Part shown: in pieces, positions 16,930-26,639 of the stretch | How positions within the stretch are numbered: position 1 is the first letter of the stretch | How the letters are laid out: every line of letters starts with the position of its first letter | Source: Hydrogenophaga taeniospiralis CCUG 15921 | Lineage (GTDB): Bacteria > Pseudomonadota > Gammaproteobacteria > Burkholderiales > Burkholderiaceae_C | Direction of reading: 5' to 3' | Length of the DNA stretch: 64,000 nt | NCBI RefSeq assembly: GCF_001592305.1 | Contig: NZ_BCWR01000011.1 | Location: forward strand, 1 to 64,000 | The notes under the pieces: generated by a model | The model's database searches: none | What the model was told of the DNA's origin: nothing | What the model saw: only the letters and a program-made list of their open reading frames with translations | Made by a program: the position numbers and the translations under genes

Positions 16930-18654
16930 ATGAACGCCTACCAGCCCCGTCTGGCCGACCACGACTTCATCCTGCTCGACGTGTTGCAGGCGCCGCAGAC
17001 CCTGGCCGCGCTGCCCGCTCTGGCCGAACACGCCGACCCCGACCTGCTGCGCCAGGTGCTGGAGGAAGCCGGCAAGTTCGTCGGCGAGGTGGTGGCGCCG
17101 CTGAACCGCGAGGGTGACGAGGTGGGCGCGCAGTGGCGCGACGGCGCGGTGACCATGCCGCCCGGCTTCCGCGACGCCTACCAGGCCTTCTGGCAGGCCG
17201 GCTGGCCTTCGCTGGCCTGCGCGGTGGAAGACGGCGGCCAGGGCCTGCCCGCCGTGCTCGAAGCCCAGCTGTACGAAATGCTCAGCGCCGCCAACCACGG
17301 CTGGACCATGGCGCCGGGCCTGCTGCACGGCGCCTACGAGTGCATCAAGCACCACGCGTCGGACGCGCTGAAAGCGACCTACCTGGAAAAGGTCGCCACC
17401 GGCGAATGGCTGGCCACCATGTGCCTGACCGAGCCGCACGCCGGGTCGGACCTCGGCCTGGTGCGCACGAAAGCCGTGCCCCTGCCGAACGACTCGGAAA
17501 GCCGCTTCGCACTCAGCGGCACCAAAATCTTCATCTCCGGCGGCGAGCACGACCTCAGCGACAACATCGTGCACCTGGTGCTCGCGCGCCTACCCGACAG
17601 CCCGCCCGGCCCGAAAGGCCTGTCGCTGTTCCTGGTGCCGAAGTTCTACAGCGACGGCAGCAGAAGTGCTGTGGTCTGCGAGCGCATTGAAGAAAAGATG
17701 GGCCTGCACGGCAGCCCCACCTGCGTGATGCGCTTCGACGAAGCGCCGGGCTGGATCGTCGGCGAGCCCGGCAAGGGCCTGAACGCCATGTTCGTGATGA
17801 TGAACGCCGCGCGCCTGCACGTGGGCCTGCAGGGCATCGGTCTGCTCGAAGCGGCCTGGCAGAAAGCCGACGCCTACGCGCAGGAACGCCGCCAGATGCG
17901 CGCGCCGGGCAGCGCAAGCAATGCAGGCGAGGCGGATGTCATCGCCCTGCACCCGGCCATGCGCCGCATCCTCGACACCCAGCGCGCCTGGATCGACGCC
18001 GGGCGTGTGATCGGCTACCGCACGGCGCTCGAACTCGACACCCTGAAACACCACCCCGACGCCGCGCGGCGCGAGGCCGCGGCGCGCTGGTGCAGCCTGG
18101 TCACCCCGGTGCTCAAGTCGGCCTGGACCGAGCAGGCCTTCAGCGGCGCCAGCGCCTGCCTGCAGGTCTTCGGCGGCCACGGCTATGTGCGCGAGTGGGG
18201 CATCGAGCAACACGTGCGCGACGCGCGCGTGGCCATGATCTACGAAGGCACGAACGAGATCCAAGCGATCGACCTGCTGCTGCGCAAGGTGTTGCCCGAC
18301 GGCGCGACCGCGCTGCGGACCCTGCTGGCCGAGCTGGCCGTCGAGCTGGGCGACAGCCCCGCCGCGGCGCGCACCCGGGAGGCCATGGCCCGCCTGGCCC
18401 GCTTCACCGGCGAACACCTGCTGCCCCACACCCAGGCCGCTGGCGCCGCCGCCGACACCCCCTACTGGCTGGCCGACGACTACCTGCGCGCGCTGGCCTT
18501 GGTGCTCATGGCCTGGGCCTGGTCGCGCATCGGCGCCACCGCAGGCGCCGATGCCGGGCGCTGGAGCCAGGCCCAGGCCGGTTTCTGGCGCTGGATCTGG
18601 CCCGAATTCGAAATGCGCCTGGGCATGCTGGAAAACGGGCTGACGCCCGCTTGA
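16930..18654 (+). CDS. Acyl-CoA dehydrogenase, large (DmdC-like) type
   Basis: This flavoenzyme of 574 residues introduces a double bond between C2 and C3 of an acyl-CoA. At 574 residues it is longer than classical dehydrogenases (about 385) and matches the group with an extra C-terminal helical domain. FAD- and substrate-binding blocks are CLTEPHAGSDLG near 166 and KIFISGGEHDL near 200. The helical core has QVFGGHGYVREWGIEQHVRD, and YEGTNEIQA near 440 corresponds to the catalytic-glutamate/FAD region of the family. Placed after the importer, it could start beta-oxidation of a saturated side chain, for example a dihydro-hydroxycinnamate, feeding the enoyl-CoA to the crotonase. That role is inferred. 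Confidence 0.92.
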   Translation: MNAYQPRLADHDFILLDVLQAPQTLAALPALAEHADPDLLRQVLEEAGKFVGEVVAPLNREGDEVGAQWRDGAVTMPPGFRDAYQAFWQAGWPSLACAVEDGGQGLPAVLEAQLYEMLSAANHGWTMAPGLLHGAYECIKHHASDALKATYLEKVATGEWLATMCLTEPHAGSDLGLVRTKAVPLPNDSESRFALSGTKIFISGGEHDLSDNIVHLVLARLPDSPPGPKGLSLFLVPKFYSDGSRSAVVCERIEEKMGLHGSPTCVMRFDEAPGWIVGEPGKGLNAMFVMMNAARLHVGLQGIGLLEAAWQKADAYAQERRQMRAPGSASNAGEADVIALHPAMRRILDTQRAWIDAGRVIGYRTALELDTLKHHPDAARREAAARWCSLVTPVLKSAWTEQAFSGASACLQVFGGHGYVREWGIEQHVRDARVAMIYEGTNEIQAIDLLLRKVLPDGATALRTLLAELAVELGDSPAAARTREAMARLARFTGEHLLPHTQAAGAAADTPYWLADDYLRALALVLMAWAWSRIGATAGADAGRWSQAQAGFWRWIWPEFEMRLGMLENGLTPA

Positions 18655-18698
18655 CCTGCGTCACCGGCACCCATCGGCCACCGCGCTATCCTCGCCCC

Positions 18699-19232
18699 AT
18701 GCCCGAGACCACCGCCCCCACCGCCCCGCGCCGCGCCCGCGCGCCGCGCAAGACCAGCGCTCCCGCCACCGCGCCAGCCGCGCCCGTGGCCCCCAGCGCC
18801 ACGCCCGAACTCGACACCGCCTACCTTGAAACCCTGCTGGGCTACAACGCCCGGCGCGCGGCGCTCACGGTGATCTCGATATTCCTGCCGCGCATGGCGC
18901 CCTATGGCCTGCGGCCGGTGGATTTTTCGGTGCTCTCGCTCATCGGCCACAACCCCGGCGTGACCTCGCGCCAGCTCTGTGCGGCGCTCGACATCCTGCC
19001 GCCCAACCTGGTGGGCATGATCAAGAGCCTGGACAAACGCGGCCTGATCGAGCGCCGCCCCCACCCCACCGACCGCCGTGCCCAGGGCCTGCACCTGTCG
19101 GCCGCCGGCAAGAAACTGCAACGCGCGGCCCAGACCACCGCGACCCGGCTGGAGCGCGAAGCGACGCACGCGCTGTCGGACGACGAGGTGAAGACCCTGA
19201 TCAGCCTGCTGCGCCGGGTCTACCTGCGTTAA
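18699..19232 (+). CDS. MarR-family transcriptional regulator with Ala/Pro-rich N-terminal extension
   Basis: This regulator of 177 residues has an unusual low-complexity N terminus of about 36 residues, rich in Ala, Pro, Thr and Arg. The winged helix follows, with recognition region TSRQLCAALDILPPNLVGMI and wing RRPHPTDRRAQGLHLSAAG, where the DRR pattern is the MarR signature. No clear ribosome site precedes the ATG at 18699, so a later start that trims the extension is possible. It closes the catabolic operon. MarR proteins in aromatic-acid clusters (for example CouR) are repressors released by a CoA-thioester, so this protein is the best candidate for the GTTAT-N5-ATAAC sites at 3526 and 7896. 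Confidence 0.9.
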   Translation: MPETTAPTAPRRARAPRKTSAPATAPAAPVAPSATPELDTAYLETLLGYNARRAALTVISIFLPRMAPYGLRPVDFSVLSLIGHNPGVTSRQLCAALDILPPNLVGMIKSLDKRGLIERRPHPTDRRAQGLHLSAAGKKLQRAAQTTATRLEREATHALSDDEVKTLISLLRRVYLR

Positions 19233-19348
19233 CCGCTAACAGGCTCTGGCACGGCGGGTCAATCCGGATTCGTCCGCATGGGCGGCCAAGTGTGCGGATA
19301 AATGCACAGCCCCGGGCTTTCGGGCCGTATTGCTGCGGTGCACACAGC

Positions 19349-19366
19349 TAGCAAACGGGTAGCAAA
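19349..19366. promoter_or_regulatory. Two TAGCAAA direct repeats one helical turn apart
   Basis: TAGCAAA occurs at 19349-19355 and 19360-19366, an 11-bp period. They precede a TATAGT sequence (about 19381) that could be a -10 box for the HxlR-like gene at 19427. Repeats in phase on one face of DNA suggest an activator or autoregulator site. Confidence 0.3.
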
Positions 19367-19426
19367 GCCGCCATCGGGCCTATAGTGGCATCGTCTTCCC
19401 GCCGGTGCCCGGGTCAGGAGAACCGT

Positions 19427-19768
19427 ATGAGTGTCAGAGACAACGCCGCCGTGATCCAGCTCTACACCCTGCTGGAGTCGCGCTACGCCCTGCGGGTGAT
19501 CTGGGCGCTCAGCGACGGCCACCCCCAGACCTTTCGCCTGCTGCAGGACAGCGTGGGCGGCGTCACCCCCAACACGCTGAACACCCGCCTGAAAGAACTG
19601 CGCGCGGCCCGGCTGGTGGACCACGCCGGTGAGGGTTACCGGCTCACCAGCCAGGGCGCCGAGCTCGCGCGCCGCCTGACCGAGGTGCAGCTGTTCGCCG
19701 GCAAATGGGCGCACCAGCAGGCCCGCGCGGCCGCCAACCCACCCCCGGTGCGCAACCCGGCGGCCTGA
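19427..19768 (+). CDS. Winged-helix transcriptional regulator, HxlR-like
   Basis: This small DNA-binding protein has 113 residues, typical for HxlR-type regulators. The body LLESRYALRVIWALSDGHPQ is followed by the helix-turn-helix TPNTLNTRLKELRAARLV and the wing GYRLTSQGAELARRL. The usual N-terminal cysteine of redox-sensing HxlR proteins is missing, so a redox role is not supported. CAGGAG lies before the ATG at 19427. It stands alone between the MarR gene and the heat-shock operon. Its target is not evident; the TAGCAAA repeats upstream may be its own operator. Confidence 0.82.
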   Translation: MSVRDNAAVIQLYTLLESRYALRVIWALSDGHPQTFRLLQDSVGGVTPNTLNTRLKELRAARLVDHAGEGYRLTSQGAELARRLTEVQLFAGKWAHQQARAAANPPPVRNPAA

Positions 19769-19969
19769 AGAAGCCGAGTACTTGTTCCAGGCAAATGGCC
19801 CGGGGCCACGGGCCAGGACATAAAATCACGCCCCCGACAGCCCGCCCAGCGCGTCCCGTGCGCCGCAGGCCCCCGCCCGACCGGTTGTCGGCGCCGCAGG
19901 GCGCCGTGGCCAATGGACCTGGCGCGCTGCGCCCAGGCGCAAAAAGCGCGATTTCCGCATCCGCGGCCC

Positions 19970-19997
19970 CTTGAAACCCGGGCCTTGGCCCCTATTT
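19970..19997 (+). promoter_or_regulatory. Sigma-32 heat-shock promoter
   Basis: CTTGAA at 19970-19975 and CCCCTATTT at 19989-19997 with a 13-base spacer match the sigma-32 consensus (CTTGAA, N13-15, CCCCATNT) almost fully. It lies about 60 bases before grpE and should drive grpE-dnaK-dnaJ during heat shock. No CIRCE element for HrcA was seen here. The rest of 19769-19969 shows no other recognisable feature. Confidence 0.85.
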
Positions 19998-20055
19998 GCT
20001 TCGCAAAGCTTTTTCTTGACCGCCTCGCAGAGGCCCTATCCGAAACCCCACGCTC

Positions 20056-20640
20056 ATGAGCCCTACGCCCGAGAATCCCGCCAACCCATCGGTCCAGACG
20101 CCTGAAACCACAGCCACATCGGGCCCCGTGAGCGCAGCGGAAGCCCTCGCCGCGCAGGCCGCCGCCACGGAGGACGCCCAGGCCGCCATGGTCAACGAGT
20201 TGGCCACCCTCAAGGCGCAGAACGCCGACCTGGCCGACCAGTTCCTGCGCGCCAAGGCCGAGGCCGAAAACGCCCGCCGCCGCGCCGAAGACGAGATCAG
20301 CAAGGCCCGCAAGTTCGCGGTGGAGAGCTTTGCCGAAAGCCTGCTGGCCGTGGCCGACAGCCTGGAAGCCGGTCTGGCCATCCAGGAAGCCACGCGCGAG
20401 CAGTTGCGCGAAGGCTCCGAAGCCACGCTCAAGCAGCTCAAAAGCGCGCTGGAGCGCCACAAGGTGCTGGAGATCGCCCCGGCCGCAGCTACCCGGTTCG
20501 ATCCCCACCAGCACCAGGCCATCAGCATGGTGCCGGCCGCCCAGGAGCCCAACACGGTGGTGGCCGTGCTGCAAAAAGGCTACCTCATCGCCGACCGCGT
20601 GCTGCGCCCCGCGCTGGTCACGGTGGCGGCCCCGAAATAG
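20056..20640 (+). CDS. grpE: GrpE, nucleotide exchange factor for DnaK
   Basis: GrpE dimers remove ADP from DnaK in the chaperone cycle. The protein has 194 residues. A Pro/Thr/Ala-rich N-terminal tail (about 1-40) is followed by a long coiled coil of heptads (about 45-105, with [20 protein letters not shown]). The C-terminal beta domain includes [13 protein letters not shown], the GrpE signature, and [21 protein letters not shown]. The ATG at 20056 lacks a strong ribosome site. It is the first gene of the heat-shock operon behind a sigma-32 promoter. Confidence 0.97.
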   Translation: MSPTPENPANPSVQTPETTATSGPVSAAEALAAQAAATEDAQAAMVNELATLKAQNADLADQFLRAKAEAENARRRAEDEISKARKFAVESFAESLLAVADSLEAGLAIQEATREQLREGSEATLKQLKSALERHKVLEIAPAAATRFDPHQHQAISMVPAAQEPNTVVAVLQKGYLIADRVLRPALVTVAAPK

Positions 20641-20660
20641 GGCTTTTGTGAGGGGTCGCC

Positions 20661-20690
20661 CTTGAAAACCGGCTGACTTATCCACACATC
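20661..20690 (+). promoter_or_regulatory. Weak sigma-32-like element before dnaK
   Basis: CTTGAA occurs at 20661-20666 in the grpE-dnaK gap. At the expected spacing the -10 reads only ATCCACACAT, a poor match to CCCCATNT. It may give a minor internal promoter, or it may be chance. Confidence 0.2.
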
Positions 20691-20758
20691 ATCCACATCG
20701 CATTTACAGCGTCTTCACACCTTTTTCAACATTTCAACTTTCGTACCGGAGCAACAAC

Positions 20759-22696
20759 ATGGGAAGAATCATCGGCATCGACCTGGGCACCACCAACTCG
20801 TGCGTGTCCATCATGGAAGGCAACACCACCAAGGTGATCGAGAACTCGGAAGGTGCACGCACCACGCCGTCGATCGTGGCTTACCAGGAAGACGGTGAGG
20901 TGCTGGTCGGAGCAAGCGCCAAGCGCCAGGCCGTGACCAACCCCAAGAACACGCTCTACGCGATCAAGCGCCTGATCGGCCGCAAGTTCACCGAGAAAGA
21001 GGTCCAGAAGGACATCAACCTCATGCCCTACTCCATCGTGGCCGCCGACAACGGCGACGCCTGGGTGGAAGTGCGCGGCAAGCAGATCTCGGCCCAGCAG
21101 GTCAGCGCCGACATCCTGCGCAAGATGAAGAAGACCGCCGAGGACTACCTGGGCGAGCCCGTGACCGAGGCCGTGATCACCGTGCCGGCCTACTTCAACG
21201 ACGCCCAGCGCCAGGCCACGAAAGACGCTGGCCGCATCGCCGGCCTGGACGTGAAACGCATCATCAACGAGCCCACCGCCGCGGCCCTGGCCTTCGGCCT
21301 GGACAAGCAGGAAAAGGGCGACCGCAAGATCGCCGTGTACGACCTGGGTGGCGGCACGTTTGACGTGTCCATCATCGAGATCGCCGACGTCGATGGCGAG
21401 AAGCAGTTCGAGGTGCTGTCCACCAACGGCGACACCTTCCTGGGCGGCGAAGACTTCGACCAGCGCATCATCGACTACATCATTGGCGAGTTCAAGAAAG
21501 AGCAAGGCGTTGACCTGTCCAAGGACGTGCTGGCCCTGCAGCGCCTGAAGGAAGCCGCCGAGAAGGCCAAGATCGAGCTCTCCAGCTCGGCCTCGACCGA
21601 TCTGAACCTGCCCTACATCACCGCCGACGCGTCGGGCCCGAAACACCTGAACCTCAAGCTCACGCGCGCCAAGCTCGAAGCCCTGGTGGAAGAGCTGATC
21701 GAGCGCACCATCGCGCCTTGCCGCACCGCCATCAAGGACGCCGGCATCAGCGTGAACGACATCCACGACGTGATCTTGGTCGGCGGCATGACCCGCATGC
21801 CCAAGGTGCAGGAGAAGGTGAAAGAGTTCTTCGGCAAGGAGCCGCGCAAGGACGTGAACCCCGACGAAGCCGTGGCCGTGGGCGCCGCCATCCAGGGCCA
21901 GGTGCTCTCGGGTGACCGCAAGGACGTGCTGCTGCTCGACGTGACCCCGCTGAGCCTGGGCATCGAGACCATGGGCGGCGTCATGACCAAGATGATCGGC
22001 AAGAACACCACCATCCCGACCAAGTTCAGTCAGGTGTTCTCCACCGCCGAAGACAACCAGCCGGCCGTGACCATCAAGGTGTTCCAGGGCGAGCGCGAGA
22101 TCGCCTCGGGCAACAAGCTGCTGGGCGAGTTCAACCTCGAAGGCATCCCCGCTTCGCCGCGCGGCATGCCGCAGATCGAAGTGACCTTCGACATCGACGC
22201 CAACGGCATCCTGCACGTGGGCGCCAAGGACAAGGGCACCGGCAAGGAAAACAAGATCACCATCAAGGCGAACTCGGGCCTGTCCGAGGCCGAGATCCAG
22301 CAGATGGTGAAAGACGCCGAGCTCAACGCAGCCGACGACAAGAAGAAGGTCGAACTCGTGCAGGCCCGCAACCAGGCCGAAGCCATGGTGCACAGCGTGA
22401 AGAAGTCGCTGGGCGAACACGGCGACAAGCTCGATGCGTCTGAAAAAGAAGCCATCGAAGCCGCGCTGAAGAACGTGGAAGAAGCCGCCAAGGGCGAGGA
22501 CAAGGCCGACATCGAGGCCAAGACCGAAGCGCTCATGTCGGCCAGCCAGAAGCTGGGCGAGAAGGTGTACGCCGCTTCTCAGGCCGAAGCCGCCGCGGCG
22601 GGCGCCAGCGAAGGCGCGGGCCAGGCGAGTGCCGACAAGGCCAACGCCGATGACGACATCGTTGACGCCGAGGTGAAGGAAGTCAAGAAGGGCTGA
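20759..22696 (+). CDS. dnaK: DnaK, Hsp70 molecular chaperone
   Basis: DnaK binds exposed hydrophobic peptides in an ATP-driven cycle with DnaJ and GrpE. It has 645 residues, full length. The ATPase domain (1-385) has [10 protein letters not shown] at the start, the phosphate-2 motif [12 protein letters not shown] near 197-208 and [11 protein letters not shown] near 340. A conserved linker, [16 protein letters not shown], leads into the substrate-binding domain. The tail ends [16 protein letters not shown], close to the EEVKDKK ending that binds co-chaperones. Start at 20759 after CGGAGC. Confidence 0.98.
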   Translation: MGRIIGIDLGTTNSCVSIMEGNTTKVIENSEGARTTPSIVAYQEDGEVLVGASAKRQAVTNPKNTLYAIKRLIGRKFTEKEVQKDINLMPYSIVAADNGDAWVEVRGKQISAQQVSADILRKMKKTAEDYLGEPVTEAVITVPAYFNDAQRQATKDAGRIAGLDVKRIINEPTAAALAFGLDKQEKGDRKIAVYDLGGGTFDVSIIEIADVDGEKQFEVLSTNGDTFLGGEDFDQRIIDYIIGEFKKEQGVDLSKDVLALQRLKEAAEKAKIELSSSASTDLNLPYITADASGPKHLNLKLTRAKLEALVEELIERTIAPCRTAIKDAGISVNDIHDVILVGGMTRMPKVQEKVKEFFGKEPRKDVNPDEAVAVGAAIQGQVLSGDRKDVLLLDVTPLSLGIETMGGVMTKMIGKNTTIPTKFSQVFSTAEDNQPAVTIKVFQGEREIASGNKLLGEFNLEGIPASPRGMPQIEVTFDIDANGILHVGAKDKGTGKENKITIKANSGLSEAEIQQMVKDAELNAADDKKKVELVQARNQAEAMVHSVKKSLGEHGDKLDASEKEAIEAALKNVEEAAKGEDKADIEAKTEALMSASQKLGEKVYAASQAEAAAAGASEGAGQASADKANADDDIVDAEVKEVKKG

Positions 22697-22722
22697 GCGG
22701 CCGCCTGACGGCTCCACCCTGC

Positions 22723-22750
22723 CGCCGCGTCCGGGCAACCTGACGCGGCG
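22723..22750 (+). terminator. Hairpin between dnaK and dnaJ
   Basis: A 9-bp stem, CGCCGCGTC paired with GACGCGGCG, with a 10-base loop is followed by TTTGTG. It probably acts as an attenuator that lowers dnaJ relative to dnaK, or protects the dnaK message. Confidence 0.6.
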
Positions 22751-22779
22751 TTTGTGTTCAAACAGAACTGCAACAGACC

Positions 22780-23910
22780 ATGGCTAAACGCGATTTTTAC
22801 GAAGTGCTGGGCGTCCCGAAAAACGCGTCGGACGATGAGATCAAGAAGGCGTATCGCAAGCTCGCGATGAAGCACCACCCCGACCGCAACCAGGGAGATG
22901 CCGCCAAGGCCGCCGAAGAGCGCTTCAAGGAAGCCAAGGAAGCCTACGAAATGCTGTCGGACCCGCAGAAACGCGCGGCCTACGACCAACATGGCCACGC
23001 CGGCGTGGACCCCAACATGCGTGGCGGCCCCGGTGCCGACGGTTTCGACGGCTTCTCGGGTGCGTTCGGCGACATCTTTGGCGACATCTTCGGCGGCGCG
23101 CGCGGCCAGCGCAGCGGCCGCCAGGTCTACCGTGGCGCCGACCTCTCCTACGCCATGGAGATCAGCCTGGAAGAGGCCGCCGCCGGCAAGGAAAGCCAGA
23201 TCCGCATCCCCAGCTGGGACGACTGCGAAAGCTGCAAAGGCACGGGCGCCAAGCCCGGCACCAGCGTCAAGACCTGCACCACCTGCCACGGTCAGGGTCA
23301 GGTGCAGATGCGCCAGGGCTTCTTCAGCGTGCAGCAGACCTGCCCGCACTGCCACGGCAGCGGCAAGATCATTCCCGAGCCCTGCACCACCTGCCACGGC
23401 CAGGGCAAGATCAAAAAGCAGAAGACGCTGGAGATCAAGATCCCCGCCGGCATCGATGACGGCCAGCGCATCCGCAGCACCGGCAACGGCGAGCCGGGTC
23501 AGAACGGCGGCCCCTCAGGCGACCTCTACATCGAGATCCGCCTGCGCAAGCACGACATCTTCGAGCGCGAAGGCGACGACCTGCACTGCCAGGTGCCGGT
23601 GAGCATGACCATCGCCGCCCTGGGCGGCGAGATCGACGTACCCACGCTGCAAGGCAAGGCCACCATCGACCTGCCCGAAGGCACCCAGAGCGGCAAGACC
23701 TTCCGCCTGCGCGGCAAGGGCGTCAAGGGCGTGCGCGCCAGCTACCCCGGCGATCTGTACTGCCACGTGGCCGTGGAAACGCCCGTCAAGCTCACCGAGC
23801 ACCAGCGCAAGCTGCTCAAGGAGCTGGACGAGTCGTTCAGGAAGGGCGGCCACAAGCACAGCCCGAACGACAAGGGGTGGTTTGAGAAAGCGAAGAGCTT
23901 TTTCAGCTGA
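22780..23910 (+). CDS. dnaJ: DnaJ, Hsp40 co-chaperone
   Basis: DnaJ delivers substrates to DnaK and stimulates its ATPase. The 376-residue protein has all type-I parts. The J-domain (1-70) has the HPD motif in KHHPDRN. A Gly/Phe-rich region covers about 76-115. Four zinc-binding CxxCxGxG repeats ([32 protein letters not shown]) follow, then two beta-sandwich domains and the dimerisation tail. The last 11 codons and the downstream sequence are repeated about 2.77 kb further on, so the original 3' flank of this gene has been displaced by an inserted segment. Confidence 0.98.
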   Translation: MAKRDFYEVLGVPKNASDDEIKKAYRKLAMKHHPDRNQGDAAKAAEERFKEAKEAYEMLSDPQKRAAYDQHGHAGVDPNMRGGPGADGFDGFSGAFGDIFGDIFGGARGQRSGRQVYRGADLSYAMEISLEEAAAGKESQIRIPSWDDCESCKGTGAKPGTSVKTCTTCHGQGQVQMRQGFFSVQQTCPHCHGSGKIIPEPCTTCHGQGKIKKQKTLEIKIPAGIDDGQRIRSTGNGEPGQNGGPSGDLYIEIRLRKHDIFEREGDDLHCQVPVSMTIAALGGEIDVPTLQGKATIDLPEGTQSGKTFRLRGKGVKGVRASYPGDLYCHVAVETPVKLTEHQRKLLKELDESFRKGGHKHSPNDKGWFEKAKSFFS

Positions 23911-23957
23911 GTTCGGCTGAGGGGTTCTGACATGCGAAGGGGCGACGGGTGACGGTC
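23872..23957. repeat. Direct repeat of the dnaJ 3' end, copy 1 (in dnaJ)
   Basis: Eighty-six bases covering the last 12 codons of dnaJ and about 45 bases of downstream sequence recur at 26640-26725, with 8 mismatches. The terminator stem is interrupted here: GGGGCGACGGGT is followed by gacggtcagg instead of its complement. Copy 1 therefore looks like the junction end of an insertion. Confidence 0.85.
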
Positions 23958-24012
23958 AGGTCCAATTGTTCGACGAAAATGATTGGATTGATACCTCGAT
24001 AAAAAGACTCCC

Positions 24013-26610
24013 ATGATTCAGTGTCAGCATTTGCCGATTGCCCCCTTCAAACAACGATCCATCTCAGCGCGCGGATGCTACTGGAGGGCACTCCGCCTTT
24101 GGATTGCTAGCATCGCCCTCGTGCAATTCACCGCCTGTGGAGGCGGAACAACAGCATCTGTGCCAGCCAGCAGTCCAGAGTCGCCTTTCGGAAAGACAGT
24201 GGCGACGGTCGACGATAGCGAAACCACGAGTCGGCGAGATGTCGTCTTAATGGCGGGGACGTCTCACGACAGTTTCTCGAGTGCCTCCAGGACGCCTCCG
24301 GCATACGGCCCCCAGTGGCTCCAATTCGCTAGGCGCTGGACGACAGTCAAAATGGGCGGCGGCGGCTACGTGCCCGGCATCGTCTACCACCCGACCGTCG
24401 CGAACCTGCGTTACGCACGCACCGACGTCATGGGGATCTACCGCTGGGACCACGTGATCTCGAGATGGACCGCGCTGACCGACGGCTTCAGCCGGCTCGA
24501 CGGCAGCTACCAGGGCGCGGAGAGCATCGCCGTCGACCCGACCGACGCGAACCGGCTCTACATGACCGCGCGCATGGCCGTGAACATGGGCAACGGGCGC
24601 TTCTACCACTCGTCCAACCAGGGCAACACCTGGAGCTACGTCGACTTCCCGTTCCCCGTCGGTTCGAACAACCAGGGCCGCGCGATTGGCGAGCGCCTGG
24701 CGGTGGACCCGAACCTGCCGACGACGATGTTCTACGGCTCGCGCACGGCCGGCCTGTGGAAGAGCTCCGACCGCGGGCTGCACTGGAGCCAGGTCACGTC
24801 CTTGTCGTCGAAGGTGATGACGAACGACGAGATGAACAACGCCAATGGCGGCAACCCCGTCGGCGTGGAGTTCGTCGTCTTCGGCGCCCACGTGCCGACC
24901 TCAGGCTTCACGCCGAGCGGCAGCGCGACGCAGACGATCTACGTCGGCGTGGCGCCCGACTACAAGAACATGGCCGGGCTCTCGGCGTACCTGTACAAGT
25001 CGACCGACGGCGGCGCGAGCTGGTCTTCCGTGGCGCTTCCCGCGGCCGTGACCAGCGCCCCATTCGATGGGAACACGCTCCACATCCCGCACCTGGCGCG
25101 GTCCGCCGACGGCACGCTGTATGTTCCCTTTGCCTCCAGCTCGGGGCCAGGCAGCACCCACCCGTCGGCGCTCTACAAGTACGACGGCACCACGTGGACC
25201 AAACTGATCGCCTCGGGCGAGGGCCAGTACTACGGAGGCATCGGCGGCCTGTCGGTCCACGGCTCGGGCGCGTCGACCAAGGTGGCCTTCGGCGTCTCGG
25301 GCACCTGGGGCGACGCCGGCTGGATCCAGATCGCGATGCGTTCGTCCGACGCTGGCTCCACATGGCAGGAGTTTGGCCGCTCCGGCGACCTGGACGGCAG
25401 CCTGAACTACCACGACGGCACTGGCTACTGGGGATGGGTCGACGACCTGGACATCGACCCGTTCAATCCGGACCACGTGTCCTACGTGCTCGGGGGCGGC
25501 ATCGTCTCGACCACTGAAGCTTTCTCGGCGGCGCTGCCGCGCTGGAGGTATGACGTCGAGGGCATCGAGGAGATGGTCAACCTGGCGATGGCCGTGCCGC
25601 CGCCGGGCGCGCCCTACGTGCTGGCCAGCGCCCATGGCGACACCGGCATGTTCGTGCACACTTCGCTGACGACGTCGCCGACGCGTTCACCGACGGCCCA
25701 GCTCAGCGCCAGCGGCGGCAACGGCACCGGCATCGACATGGCCTGGAACACGCCTTCCTTCATCGTCGCGGTCGGAACCTTCGGAACGTCCAAGGGGGTG
25801 TACAGCACGGACGCAGGCCTCACCTGGACGATCTTCCCGACCGTGCCGCCGGTGGCGGCATCCACCGGCGACGATTCCAAGGTCGCCGTCACGGCCAACG
25901 GCGCCAACATCGTCTGGGCGATCAAGGGCGAGGTTCCGTACTACTCAACCAACCGGGGCACGTCATGGACGGCCACGAATCTGCCGAAACCGGCGGCGGC
26001 CTATCACATCGTCGCCGACCGGAAGAACCCGCTGAAGGTCTATGCGTACGACCACGGCGGGAACTGGTGGTACCCCTCCAACAGCGCCCGGTTCTACTAC
26101 TCGACGAACGGCGGACACACCTTCACCGCTGCTGCACGGACCTGGCAGCCCAACGGGTTCAACGTCACCGACCTGGCGGTGAATCCCTTCGTGGAAGGCG
26201 ACGTCTGGCTGGCCGACGCGAACAACCTGTGGCATTCGGTCGATTCGGGCATCACCTGGACGAAGCTGAACGGCATGGCCACAGTGGGCGTGGAGTACAC
26301 CAACGTGCATGGGGCCATCAAGGTCGCGCTCGGTGCGCCTGCCCCGGGATCGGCGCATTCAGCCGCGGTCTATCTCGTGGGCACCATCAACGGAGTCGAC
26401 GCCATCTATCGTTCTGACAACATGGGCACGACTTGGGTCCGAATCGACGACGATCAACATCGCTATGGCGGTGTCAACGGGATCGCGGCTGACACCAGTA
26501 TTTTCGGACGTGTCTATCTAAAGGGTCGCGGAATCAACTACAACACCAATGGACCTCAGCCAGACGCTCGCTTCAGGAGTCCACAAAATTTTGTTGACGG
26601 TGAGAAATAG
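24013..26610 (+). CDS. Secreted GH74-type glycoside hydrolase (xyloglucanase-like) lipoprotein
   Basis: The protein has 865 residues and a seven-bladed double beta-propeller pattern. A long signal region ends at a lipobox-like FTAC (Cys about 42), so it is probably a lipoprotein. Nine Asp-box (SxDxGxTW) repeats occur, for example STDGGASWS, SSDAGSTWQ, STDAGLTWT and SVDSGITWT. GGGGYVPGIVYHP with YARTDVMGIYRWD, and DDLDIDPFNPDHVSYVLGGG, correspond to the two blocks that hold the catalytic aspartates of GH74 endo-xyloglucanases. The central part is GC-rich but both ends are AT-richer and use different codons, so the gene looks mosaic and foreign. It is the only gene in a unit flanked by dnaJ-tail repeats. 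Plant xyloglucan is the likely substrate; activity is not proven. Confidence 0.85.
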   Translation: MIQCQHLPIAPFKQRSISARGCYWRALRLWIASIALVQFTACGGGTTASVPASSPESPFGKTVATVDDSETTSRRDVVLMAGTSHDSFSSASRTPPAYGPQWLQFARRWTTVKMGGGGYVPGIVYHPTVANLRYARTDVMGIYRWDHVISRWTALTDGFSRLDGSYQGAESIAVDPTDANRLYMTARMAVNMGNGRFYHSSNQGNTWSYVDFPFPVGSNNQGRAIGERLAVDPNLPTTMFYGSRTAGLWKSSDRGLHWSQVTSLSSKVMTNDEMNNANGGNPVGVEFVVFGAHVPTSGFTPSGSATQTIYVGVAPDYKNMAGLSAYLYKSTDGGASWSSVALPAAVTSAPFDGNTLHIPHLARSADGTLYVPFASSSGPGSTHPSALYKYDGTTWTKLIASGEGQYYGGIGGLSVHGSGASTKVAFGVSGTWGDAGWIQIAMRSSDAGSTWQEFGRSGDLDGSLNYHDGTGYWGWVDDLDIDPFNPDHVSYVLGGGIVSTTEAFSAALPRWRYDVEGIEEMVNLAMAVPPPGAPYVLASAHGDTGMFVHTSLTTSPTRSPTAQLSASGGNGTGIDMAWNTPSFIVAVGTFGTSKGVYSTDAGLTWTIFPTVPPVAASTGDDSKVAVTANGANIVWAIKGEVPYYSTNRGTSWTATNLPKPAAAYHIVADRKNPLKVYAYDHGGNWWYPSNSARFYYSTNGGHTFTAAARTWQPNGFNVTDLAVNPFVEGDVWLADANNLWHSVDSGITWTKLNGMATVGVEYTNVHGAIKVALGAPAPGSAHSAAVYLVGTINGVDAIYRSDNMGTTWVRIDDDQHRYGGVNGIAADTSIFGRVYLKGRGINYNTNGPQPDARFRSPQNFVDGEK

Positions 26611-26639
26611 TTTGCGCCCAGGCACATTCTCGATGTTTC

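Noticed and set aside
19769-20055. Search for a CIRCE (HrcA) element before grpE
   Set aside because: No TTAGCACTC-N9-GAGTGCTAA-like sequence was found; only the sigma-32 promoter is present.
20726-22738. Open frame of 670 codons antisense to dnaK
   Set aside because: dnaK on the plus strand has full-length motifs; the antisense frame is a shadow.
23958-26639. Integrase, transposase or tRNA gene within the inserted GH74 unit
   Set aside because: Only the GH74 gene is visible; no recombinase motif and no tRNA-like sequence, so it cannot be called a complete mobile element.
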